Below, one piece after another: positions 9,340-18,087 of a stretch of 63,124 nucleotides of DNA. The position numbers and the translations under genes were made by a program. Under the pieces are notes generated by a model. It did no database searches. It saw only the letters and a list, made by a program, of their open reading frames with translations, and had not been told where the DNA came from. Every line of letters begins with the position of its first letter. The stretch's first letter is position 1. Source of the DNA: Lachnospiraceae bacterium. GTDB taxonomy: Bacteria > Bacillota > Clostridia > Lachnospirales > Lachnospiraceae. The stretch spans positions 1 through 63,124 of the forward strand of contig JAFXAZ010000040.1 in assembly GCA_017521985.1 (NCBI GenBank), in the 5' to 3' direction.

Positions 9340-9395
9340 GTTTGCTACATTCTTTGTTACGCAAGTAACAAAGAAGAGTTTGCCGAAGCAAACTC
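9340..9395 (-). promoter_or_regulatory. Tandem-hairpin leader of the rimP-nusA operon
   Basis: Two perfect hairpins abut each other in the 5' leader. The first (minus strand, 9395-9376) has an 8-bp stem closed by a C(UUCG)G tetraloop. The second (9375-9350) has an 11-bp stem with loop TTGC. A further GCAAAC at 9345-9340 can pair with the first hairpin's 5' arm in place of its own 3' arm, so an alternative fold exists. No U-run follows either stem, so these are not ordinary terminators. The leader ends 21 bases before the rimP start. Autoregulation by NusA or RNase processing is inference. Confidence 0.7.
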
Positions 9396-9505
9396 TCATA
9401 GTAACATCATATTTAATTCTCTTACAGTTTAGCACTAATTTTTGGAAAATGCAAGTAATTTTTTTATTACTTTTTCTATTTGGTACCAGAAATACTTTAA
9501 CCATA

Positions 9506-10471
9506 CTACAATACTTTCATTGTTGCACATACCTCCTTCGCGGTATGGATAAAATTCTTAATAATAGGATTTCCGTCGGTTGCATGAGTTCTGGCAATGT
9601 AAATAGTACGGTGGGATTCGACAGTTTTGGGTACAAAATACAACATATCTTTATCTACGTGCTGTGAATTTATGATAGGCAGGCAGGTGATGACTACTGC
9701 ACCTATTCCCGCGCTCATGAGGTTGTAGTGCATTTCACTATGCCTTGCATTTTTAATCGTATAAGGTGTAACTTTGTAATTTCCCAACATCTGTGTCATA
9801 ATTCTTTCAATAAGGGAATTATTTTCATAGCTAATGAATTCCACGTCTTTAAAAATGGAAAGGTCTTCAATTTCTTTGCTTCTGTCATAATTTCCCGAAA
9901 CTAATTCTTCGTGGGTGAAAGCATAGCACTTAAGCTTTTCAGCCCAAGGCGCATCCTTGTGCATGGAAATAATAAGCCTTTCTTCTATAAGAGGTTCATA
10001 GATATATCGCTCGTTATTGTTAACATAGGTTATAATCAGATCTAATTCATCTTTCAGCAGACTTTCACCGAGAAAATCCCGTTTGCCAACATTCCCGATA
10101 TCAAGGGTCACTTTGATTTGGGGATACTTTTGGTAAAACACGGCACATACAGCCGACATCAATGTGTATGAGGCAAAACTGGAACCACCGATAGAAAGAG
10201 CGCCATAGCTCATATCTGAAAGTGCACGGAACCTTCTTTCCATGATGCTTTCTACACTCATAATTTCTTCAATAGCATCAATATATATAGCACCCTGGGG
10301 TGTAAGGGAAATGGGCTGCTTGGTTCTATCAAAAATTTTGATGCCCATGTCTTTTTCAAAACGTGAAATTGCCGCACTCAAAGCAGGCTGTGAAATATAC
10401 AGTGTCCTTGCTGCGGAAGAAAAGCTTTTTTCTTTATAAACCTGATAAATGTATTTTTGAATGAGTTCCAT
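9506..10471 (-). CDS. LysR-family transcriptional regulator
   Basis: The N-terminal winged helix-turn-helix spans residues about 1-60 (YQVYKEKSFSSAARTLYISQPALSAAISRFE...KIFDRTKQPISLTPQG), the clear LysR signature. The rest is a LysR substrate-binding domain (GALSIGGSSFASYTLM onward). The start is the ATG with GGAGGGG 4-5 bases upstream; an ATG four codons earlier overlaps that site. It diverges from an MFS transporter gene across 113 bases with interlocking promoters and a palindrome, so it probably controls itself and the transporter in response to that transporter's substrate, which is unknown. Confidence 0.9.
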   Translation of the reverse strand: MELIQKYIYQVYKEKSFSSAARTLYISQPALSAAISRFEKDMGIKIFDRTKQPISLTPQGAIYIDAIEEIMSVESIMERRFRALSDMSYGALSIGGSSFASYTLMSAVCAVFYQKYPQIKVTLDIGNVGKRDFLGESLLKDELDLIITYVNNNERYIYEPLIEERLIISMHKDAPWAEKLKCYAFTHEELVSGNYDRSKEIEDLSIFKDVEFISYENNSLIERIMTQMLGNYKVTPYTIKNARHSEMHYNLMSAGIGAVVITCLPIINSQHVDKDMLYFVPKTVESHRTIYIARTHATDGNPIIKNFIHTAKEVCATMKVL

Positions 10472-10503
10472 AGTCCCCTCCATAACTTATATGTTATATC
10501 ATC

Positions 10504-10551
10504 ATCAAACTATATATATTTGATTATATCACAGAAGGATAGTACAATCAA
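10504..10551. promoter_or_regulatory. Interlocked divergent promoters and LysR-type palindrome
   Basis: Plus strand: TTGATT (10520-10525), 17-base spacer, TACAAT (10543-10548), serving the MFS gene. Minus strand: TTGATT (10551-10546), 17-base spacer, TATAAT (10528-10523), serving the lysR gene. Each -35 overlaps the other promoter's -10, so only one polymerase can bind at a time. The palindrome ATCAAA-N9-TTTGAT at 10504-10524 overlaps the transporter -35 and is a good candidate operator. Confidence 0.65.
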
Positions 10552-10584
10552 TAAAGTAATTTTCATTGATATGGAGGAATTGTT

Positions 10585-11805
10585 ATGAACAAAAGAGCAT
10601 CAAGAATGATGAAGGTATTTCCCTGGTATTCTGCGTTTGAAGGGGATTTGCTTTTCTATATTGCTGTAGATACACTGTTTCTGACAGTGGTCAAGAATTT
10701 TTCGTCAGCGCAGGTTGTTTCCCTTGCATCGGTATCCAACTTTGCGTGCATATTACTGCAGTTTCCGATACTGGGGATTATTCACAAAATCGGTAATACT
10801 GCCTCGGTAAGATGTGGTGCATTCTTTTTGCTGCTTTCAGCGATATTTATTACTGTTGGTCCTAATTACTGGATAATTGTGCTGGGCAGAATATTTCACG
10901 ATGTAGCAGGCATTTTCAAAAGTGCTTCTGTAGTTGCTCTGGAAAACTGCCTGGATGATGCAGATAGCATACAGGAATTTATAAAAATACGAACTCAGGG
11001 AAACACCATATATGCAATGATAACCATGCTGATTTCCTTTGTGGCAAGCCTGATGTTTAACTTCAACCATTATCTGCCTATGTTGGGATGCATCACTACC
11101 TGTCTGATCGGATTTATACTTTCGTTTTTTGTGGTAGATTATACAAAATACAATAAGCTGAATTTCAAGAAGAGAGAAAAAGTCAAAATACATTACAGTA
11201 AATTTGTGGTATTGGCAATCATGGTATATGGCTTGTTCTATCCTGTAGTGACCTCAGGACAATCAGACGGAAAGCTTTTTATCCAGCAGAATTTACTGGC
11301 AGAATTAAGTGTTGATAATACATCCCTTGTAATAGGTGGCATTATTTGCTTTTCACGTATTGTCCGTGTAGTATCCAATATGCTGTTTGCAAGAATTTAT
11401 AAAAGATACTATTTAAAGGTAGGAATCATGCTGACAGTATCCTTGGGCCTGTCAATCGCCCTTTTACTATTCGGTTCGTTTGTGCCGCAGCTGTTTATCA
11501 GGATTACAGCAATGGCTTTGGGATATATGATTATCCTGTTTATCCGCGATCCTTTTCGATTATACATACAGGATGTTTTGTTTGATTACACGCCCAAGGA
11601 GCAGCATCAGACCCTGATGACTTTGATGGAATTTGCTGTAAAAGTAGGTACAACAGGCACGGGCTTTTTGTTCACACTTGTACTTTTAAAATATTCCATG
11701 GCAGTAGTTATGGCGATAACACTGCTCATAGCAGTAATTGAAATTATTTTAAGTGTATGGTTATATAGGTTGATTATGCAACGTCAATCATGCGAGTGTT
11801 TCTGA
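10585..11805 (+). CDS. MFS-type membrane transporter
   Basis: A 406-aa very hydrophobic protein with about 12 membrane helices (for example FYIAVDTLFLTVV, FACILLQFPILGII, FFLLLSAIFITVGP, MITMLISFVASLMF, CITTCLIGFILSFFVV, MAVVMAITLLIAVIEIIL). A loop between helices 6 and 7 carries lysines and arginines (KKREKVKIHYSK), as in major facilitator proteins. No motif reveals the substrate. The start has GGAGG upstream. It is the only rightward gene between the nusA and groEL operons and is paired with the divergent LysR gene. Confidence 0.8.
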   Translation: MNKRASRMMKVFPWYSAFEGDLLFYIAVDTLFLTVVKNFSSAQVVSLASVSNFACILLQFPILGIIHKIGNTASVRCGAFFLLLSAIFITVGPNYWIIVLGRIFHDVAGIFKSASVVALENCLDDADSIQEFIKIRTQGNTIYAMITMLISFVASLMFNFNHYLPMLGCITTCLIGFILSFFVVDYTKYNKLNFKKREKVKIHYSKFVVLAIMVYGLFYPVVTSGQSDGKLFIQQNLLAELSVDNTSLVIGGIICFSRIVRVVSNMLFARIYKRYYLKVGIMLTVSLGLSIALLLFGSFVPQLFIRITAMALGYMIILFIRDPFRLYIQDVLFDYTPKEQHQTLMTLMEFAVKVGTTGTGFLFTLVLLKYSMAVVMAITLLIAVIEIILSVWLYRLIMQRQSCECF

Positions 11806-11943
11806 TATAACAGAAACGCAGACGTTAGCTCAAACGCTAAAGCGTTTTCGCTATCGCTACGCTCGTCAAATAGAAATAGAGACGGTCAGTCTCATGCGAG
11901 CATGGGCTGACCGTCTCTATTTCTATTTTTCTCTGCGTTTCCG

Positions 11944-11945
<2 letters not shown>
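11790..11945. repeat. Compound palindromic element and bidirectional terminator
   Basis: Between convergent transporter and groEL genes lie several nested inverted repeats. A perfect 22-bp stem (11868-11889 with 11907-11928) encloses a 17-base loop that itself holds CATG-CGAG-CATG. An outer 10-bp pair (GAAACGCAGA 11813-11822 with TCTGCGTTTC 11932-11941) wraps it. An AAACGC/GCGTTT hairpin lies in the left arm, and a GTTTCTG/CAGAAAC hairpin overlaps the transporter stop codon. The big stem plus flanking CTATTTCTATTT can terminate groEL transcripts. The architecture also resembles a small mobile palindrome (MITE-like); no target duplication was recognised. Confidence 0.65.
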
Positions 11946-13575
<1,630 letters not shown>

Positions 13576-13848
13576 TTATTTAAGAACTGCTAAAATATCG
13601 CTCTGCTTTACAATGATGTATTCCACATCTTCCACTTTCACTTCTGTACCTGCGTACTTGGAATAGATAACCTGGTCACCTACGGCTACTTCCATTTTCA
13701 CTTCCTCTGTGCCCGGTCCAACAGCAATAACCTCTGCCTGCTGTGGCTTTTCCTTAGTCTGGCTCGGTAAAACAATGCCGGACTTTGTGGTCTCTTCTGC
13801 AACCAGCTGCTTTAATACAACTCTGTCACCTAATGGTACTAATTTCAT
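13576..13848 (-). CDS. groS: 10-kDa co-chaperonin GroES
   Basis: Heptameric lid of the GroEL chamber. The 90-aa sequence carries the family start [15 protein letters not shown], the mobile loop region [14 protein letters not shown] and the ending [16 protein letters not shown]. It is the first gene of the groES-groEL operon, with AAGGAGG upstream of the ATG and a CIRCE operator 46 bases before it. Confidence 0.98.
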   Translation of the reverse strand: MKLVPLGDRVVLKQLVAEETTKSGIVLPSQTKEKPQQAEVIAVGPGTEEVKMEVAVGDQVIYSKYAGTEVKVEDVEYIIVKQSDILAVLK

Positions 13849-13893
13849 AATAGAACCTCCTTATAAAAACCTTTGTAGGCTTTAAACCTTTTA

Positions 13894-13927
13894 TTAGCAC
13901 TCCCTTTATTCGAGTGCTAATACTATA
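13894..13927 (-). promoter_or_regulatory. CIRCE operator with overlapping -10, HrcA-controlled
   Basis: TTAGCACTC-N9-GAGTGCTAA at 13894-13920 is a perfect copy of the CIRCE element bound by the heat-shock repressor HrcA. A -10 like TATAGT (13927-13922, minus strand) sits directly upstream, so HrcA would cover the transcription start. The -35 is less clear. Confidence 0.95.
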
Positions 13928-14002
13928 TTAGTACATTTTGGAAAAAATGCAAGAGATATTTTTATATTTAATAATTATTTTAGAAACTTTTATTTTTTCC
14001 TC

Positions 14003-14031
14003 AAAAAAAGCTTCTACCTTTTCGTAAAAGC
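14003..14031 (-). terminator. Intrinsic terminator after the DUF1905/peptidase gene
   Basis: On the minus strand an 8-bp stem with one wobble pair (GCTTTTAC / GTAGAAGC, 6-base loop) is followed by seven T residues. It lies 11 bases after the stop codon of the leftward gene. Confidence 0.8.
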
Positions 14032-14041
14032 TCTTTTGTAC

Positions 14042-14713
14042 CTAACATTTAATTTCCAAGTAACCAACCAATTTGCTCAAGTCGTAGTTTTCTAGCATAC
14101 CCAAGGTAGGGTCATAGAACTTTCCATCAAAATGCAATAAATAATGACTGAACCTTCCCATCTTTTCCATCATGATACAACACTTCGGAAGCTTCACATC
14201 CAAAGCCCCCTGTGTATAATAAATGATGTCGCTGTGGTCAATACCATAATAATTAATCGCAGAAATCACTCTGCCCATAGTGCCCTGCCATTCCCTGCAA
14301 TCCATCACCTCAATAACATCTGCAATGGTAACACCCGCAAGCATCGCCACAACCGTCTGGCCGCACAACCCATCATTTGGCTGCTTAATCAAATCAATAC
14401 CATCCATTTTACGGATTGGATGATCTACGGAATATGGACTGCGATGATTCACCTTAATCAGAGAACCATTTACATGAAGCAATATTCTATGTACCTTTTC
14501 CACATCAATGCCTTCTAAATCTGCATGCTTGATATGAATCATATAGTCGCCTTTGTCAATTGGTAAAAGCTCGCATTCCACAATCTCATTATCTAAAACA
14601 ACATCTGCTTTAATAACTTCACGCTGTTTACATACTTCCCAAATATTAAAAGGAATATGAATAAAACCGCCTTTTTCTTTTAATACGATTTTGCTTTCAA
14701 AATAATAACGCAT
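14042..14713 (-). CDS. DUF1905-like domain fused to a C39-like cysteine peptidase domain
   Basis: Two parts are visible. Residues about 1-90 match the DUF1905 pattern (GGFIHIPFNIWEV, then a beta-strand core ending in VHRILLHVNGSLIKV), a small beta-barrel of unknown function. Residues about 105-205 look like a papain-fold C39-type domain: Cys117 in DGLCGQTVVAMLAG, His190 in RFSHYLLHFDG and Asp201 in FYDPTLG would form a Cys-His-Asp triad. There is no signal peptide, so it should act in the cytoplasm. It stands alone, with its own terminator, and has no exporter beside it. The C39-like call rests on motif order, so the activity (peptidase, amidase or inactive fold) is open. Confidence 0.65.
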   Translation of the reverse strand: MRYYFESKIVLKEKGGFIHIPFNIWEVCKQREVIKADVVLDNEIVECELLPIDKGDYMIHIKHADLEGIDVEKVHRILLHVNGSLIKVNHRSPYSVDHPIRKMDGIDLIKQPNDGLCGQTVVAMLAGVTIADVIEVMDCREWQGTMGRVISAINYYGIDHSDIIYYTQGALDVKLPKCCIMMEKMGRFSHYLLHFDGKFYDPTLGMLENYDLSKLVGYLEIKC

Positions 14714-14864
14714 AAATCCTCCTACAGAGTAACTTATATATCATATAAAACTAAAATTCACAAATCCTTTACATTCTATCACATTTTGTTTGTAATGTGA
14801 AGTTATTTTGTAAAATTTTTAACAATTTCTGCGATAGATGTTTTTACGTTGACTTTATTAAAAA

Positions 14865-15284
14865 TCATACGGAAAACGTCATAATTCCCAGCTTGGAACA
14901 CTGAATTTCCTGTACTACAATGCCAAGACGCTCCTTTTCTTCCTTGGAAAGTGCCACAAATTCTTTTAATTTATATACATGCTCCTTGTACACCCACTTT
15001 GTCTTGCCAAAAAGAACTTTGGTCGGTGTGAGCTGCGACACCTTTACCTTGGCACGCAGCTGCAAAAATACCTCATACAAATACCCTTCCGGCTTCATAT
15101 AATAAAAAACACTTTCAAAGGTATCCTCGTTGTCCACTTCCGTCATAAGATGGCGCATTACGATGGAACGGAACTTAAAAGGAATCTCTTCTTCTTTTGC
15201 AATGTCCCCAAAGGTAAATTTAGCTCCCACAAAAAGTGTACCGGTATCTTGTAAAATATATCTATAATCCTGATAATCTAACAT
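14865..15284 (-). CDS. Conserved protein of unknown function (139 aa)
   Basis: I do not recognise this family. It begins MLDYQDYRYILQDTGTLFVGAKFTFG and has a mixed alpha/beta composition with no signal peptide or membrane helix. It is the last gene of a leftward series, 8 bases after the sigma-like gene, so it is probably translated from the same message and could work with that protein. The tight spacing is the only functional hint. Confidence 0.7.
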   Translation of the reverse strand: MLDYQDYRYILQDTGTLFVGAKFTFGDIAKEEEIPFKFRSIVMRHLMTEVDNEDTFESVFYYMKPEGYLYEVFLQLRAKVKVSQLTPTKVLFGKTKWVYKEHVYKLKEFVALSKEEKERLGIVVQEIQCSKLGIMTFSV

Positions 15285-15292
15285 GATGTATC

Positions 15293-16027
15293 CTATCCTT
15301 CAAAATATTCAATAGTATCTCCACTTAAACGAATAGCCTCTTCAATATCTTCAATATCCATATCAGTTTCTTTTGCAAGCTCAAGCGGAGTAATTTTTCT
15401 GCGTAAATCTTCAGATAATTCCTTTGCCGCATCAGACACCTTATTTACCAGCTCCATTGCCTTCTGATCTTCCTTTGCCTGCTCCATAGAAATACCAATG
15501 TACTCCTCCATACCATCCATAATCATTTTGGCAAGCATACCTTCTGCCTCGGAGGCATTTTCCAAGGCCCCAAGCATAGACACACCCATGGCAAGTGCTA
15601 CATTACCCTCGCCAATCAAGTCCTCCAAATATGCACCCTGACCGGCATAAAGTTTGGCAATCTCTACCACCTCGGGCAAAAACAGTTCAATCAGTCTGCT
15701 CTGTGCATCCCTATCCCCTGCCATGGCAGACAAGGTAATTGCCTCTCTTTCACCGGCAGTAGCTTCCGGTAAATATTTTAATTCTTCCAAATACGTATCC
15801 AGATAATCTACATCTTCCTCGGACAAAAATGCATCCGGGTCCACTGCTTCTTCGATACCGATTTTTTGCTTACGAAGATAGTCATACACCATCTCTAACT
15901 GCTCCGGACCAAATTCCAATGGTGCAAAGGCAGTTTCTACCTGTTCCTTTGAGACTATATAATTTTGGTCCTTTGCAACGCTTTTAATATATTCTAACGT
16001 TTTTGCAAATAACAGTTCTTTTTCCAT
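15293..16027 (-). CDS. Sigma-70-like protein lacking regions 2.3-2.4 and 4
   Basis: Residues about 72-155 match sigma-70 regions 1.2 to 2.2, the core-polymerase binding part (DYLDTYLEELKYLPEAT..., AQSRLIELFLPEVVEIAKLYAGQG, LEDLIGEGNVALAMGV). The next segment should be the aromatic promoter-melting helix (regions 2.3-2.4) but is replaced by an acidic, Met-rich stretch (about 156-195). Residues about 208-236 resemble region 3 (KITPLELAKETDMDIEDIEEAIRLS). There is no region 4. It could still bind RNA polymerase core but not recognise promoters in the normal way. Residues 40-60 are like a region 1.1-type helical segment. It sits between a rhomboid-like gene and an unknown gene with 17- and 8-base gaps. 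Confidence 0.7.
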   Translation of the reverse strand: MEKELLFAKTLEYIKSVAKDQNYIVSKEQVETAFAPLEFGPEQLEMVYDYLRKQKIGIEEAVDPDAFLSEEDVDYLDTYLEELKYLPEATAGEREAITLSAMAGDRDAQSRLIELFLPEVVEIAKLYAGQGAYLEDLIGEGNVALAMGVSMLGALENASEAEGMLAKMIMDGMEEYIGISMEQAKEDQKAMELVNKVSDAAKELSEDLRRKITPLELAKETDMDIEDIEEAIRLSGDTIEYFEG

Positions 16028-16044
16028 AGCTTCCCACTCACTTT

Positions 16045-16896
16045 TTATTTAATATGCTCATGTGTAAACAAATGATTAGAGCAATATTCATAATTGCCGT
16101 TACATTTACTGCAGAATCTGAATTCCAGCTCCGGATTAGACTCCTCCGTCTGACCGCAAATGGTACATTTGTGCCTATTCTTTGCTGTCATCTTCGTTGC
16201 CTGCTTTACTTCTTTTTTGTACACCTGCTGACGAATAATCTGCTTCGGATTAATAGCAACCTTCGTCGTCAACAGGAAAATACCGATATTGATGAGTGCT
16301 GCGCCAATCGCAAACTTCGCAAAAATACCACCGGTAAAGAAATAATAAAGCAGCATAAGCAAGTCAATAATTCCAAGTACCTTTACCTTTAACGGAATCA
16401 CAAAGAAATACAGCACGCGCATATCCGGAAAAGTGGCTGCATATCCCATAAAAATAGATAAATTAATGTAATACGTAGAAAAAGATATCGAACCGATGGC
16501 ACTATAATACGCTAACTTTTCGCCGGTAAGACCCATGCCAAATCTTAAATATGCCAACAGCAAAAAGGCAGATACAATCGTTAATAGAATACCACCTAAA
16601 ATATAGCGGTTATACTTTGCCGTTCCCCAGATATTTTCCAGCAACGTACCAATTCTGTAATAGAAATAAAGCATCAGCAATGTAAAAATATCAAAGCTGG
16701 AAGGCGGCACCACCAGCCAGGTTACCAATCTCCATACCTGCCCCTGCATAATTGCATTGGCATCCAAAGTCAGATATGCCAACAAATTCGGGCTTACCAT
16801 CTGCATAATATACCCAATCACATATCCTACAATTAATAATAACGTTAAATTTGCAATTCCAAAATTTCTTCCGGAATTTTTGTTGTATTGTATCAT
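16045..16896 (-). CDS. Rhomboid-fold membrane protein with C-terminal zinc ribbon
   Basis: About six membrane helices (LTLLLIVGYVIGYIMQMV, FTLLMLYFYYRIG, ILLTIVSAFLLLAYL, IPLKVKVLGIIDLLMLLYYFF, AIGAALINIGIFLL) and the phrase WRLVTWLVVPPS recall rhomboid-family proteins. The catalytic GxSG serine and its partner histidine are not found, so this looks like an inactive rhomboid. The last about 45 residues form a Cys/His cluster (CTICG, FCSKC, YCSNH, HEH) typical of one or two zinc sites. I use the ATG after GGAAAGG; an in-frame TTG seven codons earlier overlaps that site. Confidence 0.65.
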   Translation of the reverse strand: MIQYNKNSGRNFGIANLTLLLIVGYVIGYIMQMVSPNLLAYLTLDANAIMQGQVWRLVTWLVVPPSSFDIFTLLMLYFYYRIGTLLENIWGTAKYNRYILGGILLTIVSAFLLLAYLRFGMGLTGEKLAYYSAIGSISFSTYYINLSIFMGYAATFPDMRVLYFFVIPLKVKVLGIIDLLMLLYYFFTGGIFAKFAIGAALINIGIFLLTTKVAINPKQIIRQQVYKKEVKQATKMTAKNRHKCTICGQTEESNPELEFRFCSKCNGNYEYCSNHLFTHEHIK

Positions 16897-16966
16897 AAAA
16901 CTTAATACCCTTTCCAAATCAGTTTACTTGTAATATCATACCAAACCTTTTTCAGAAAGTAAATAA

Positions 16967-18076
16967 CTACTTAAACGACGTACTGCTATTAAGCACCAGC
17001 GTACTGTAAATAAACAACACGTCCTGGTTATCAAACTTTATAAAGTCACCAAGCATACCGCTGCTGATATATCGAATATCAATCACGGTTACCTTTTGAT
17101 AGCTTTCGATTAAAAGCGGCAGCAAGCTGCTGGCAAAGGAATCACGGAACACTACTAATTCCTTGTCGGTGGTTGCGTTTGGATTGTCAATCACAAGCAG
17201 TGCATCGGAGCCTGCCAAAAACATTTCGTATGGGTCCCTGCCATCCAGTTCTTCCAGTTCGTAAATTTCTTTTTCAACCGGTTTACCCGTATCATAGCTG
17301 ATAATGGTACATGCTTTAAGCATATCGTTGGTCAGATAGGTCAGCGTGTCCGGCTCAAGAGGAAGTGCAGACTGTCCCACATACACACCATAAAACGGCT
17401 GGGAAGCTGTCATCTGCTCATATTCCCAGGTTAGTGTATTGCCCATAGCTTCTGCAATTTTGTTTGCTACACCATCTGCACCCAAAAGGCACTCCTGTCT
17501 CCAGTGGGTATCCGTGCGATAATAATCCTCGATACTCAATACGTCTGCAATATCAATGTACTGCATATAATCAGTTTCTTCCTGCATTCTAGCAAAGAAT
17601 TTTTCGTAATCCATAGAAAGATATCCGTTATCTGAAGCCAGGAAATAATGTTTATCCGGCACCACGGAAAAATACAATTTCACATCCGTATTCGCCATAT
17701 AGGTATCATACAAATACTGAAATTTTTTACCGGCATTTTCAAGCATATAATCATTTAAAGGATATTCTACCTTTGCCACGTAGCCATCTGCCATGTAAAG
17801 GTCGTTATTTGCTTTTTGCCTGAAAAGTCCAAGCTGTGCGATGGCCTTGATACTTCTAAATTCATCACGGAACGGAAACTGGTCCAGCGTATAGGTCTCA
17901 AACTCCTTCATAAAAGTGCCGGAAAGTACAGTACCCTCCGTCAGTTTCGGAAACTTCGCAAGCACTCTTCGTTCACTGTCGGAATATTCGTCCACACCTT
18001 TAAACCAGCAGAAAAAGCTCATTCCAAAGAAGAATACAGCCATGATACTAACTAAAATCAAATTACTTTTTTTCAT
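16967..18076 (-). CDS. DHHW-family (AlgX/AlgJ-like) surface acylation protein
   Basis: One N-terminal membrane anchor (residues about 5-25) and an extracellular SGNH-like domain. The DxHW motif (YRTDTHWRQECL) and a later RDSFASS box, which carries the catalytic serine position in AlgJ/AlgX-type proteins, identify the family. These proteins take acyl groups delivered by an MBOAT partner and transfer them to a surface polysaccharide. The MBOAT gene lies 11 bases upstream, so the two form a pair. The polymer modified is unknown; 369 aa is typical for Lachnospiraceae members. Confidence 0.85.
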   Translation of the reverse strand: MKKSNLILVSIMAVFFFGMSFFCWFKGVDEYSDSERRVLAKFPKLTEGTVLSGTFMKEFETYTLDQFPFRDEFRSIKAIAQLGLFRQKANNDLYMADGYVAKVEYPLNDYMLENAGKKFQYLYDTYMANTDVKLYFSVVPDKHYFLASDNGYLSMDYEKFFARMQEETDYMQYIDIADVLSIEDYYRTDTHWRQECLLGADGVANKIAEAMGNTLTWEYEQMTASQPFYGVYVGQSALPLEPDTLTYLTNDMLKACTIISYDTGKPVEKEIYELEELDGRDPYEMFLAGSDALLVIDNPNATTDKELVVFRDSFASSLLPLLIESYQKVTVIDIRYISSGMLGDFIKFDNQDVLFIYSTLVLNSSTSFK

Positions 18077-18087
18077 ACTGCCTCCTC

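Noticed and set aside
8854-9504. Longer rimP starting at 9504
   Set aside because: The extra 62 residues cover the leader hairpins, lack family similarity and have no ribosome-binding site.
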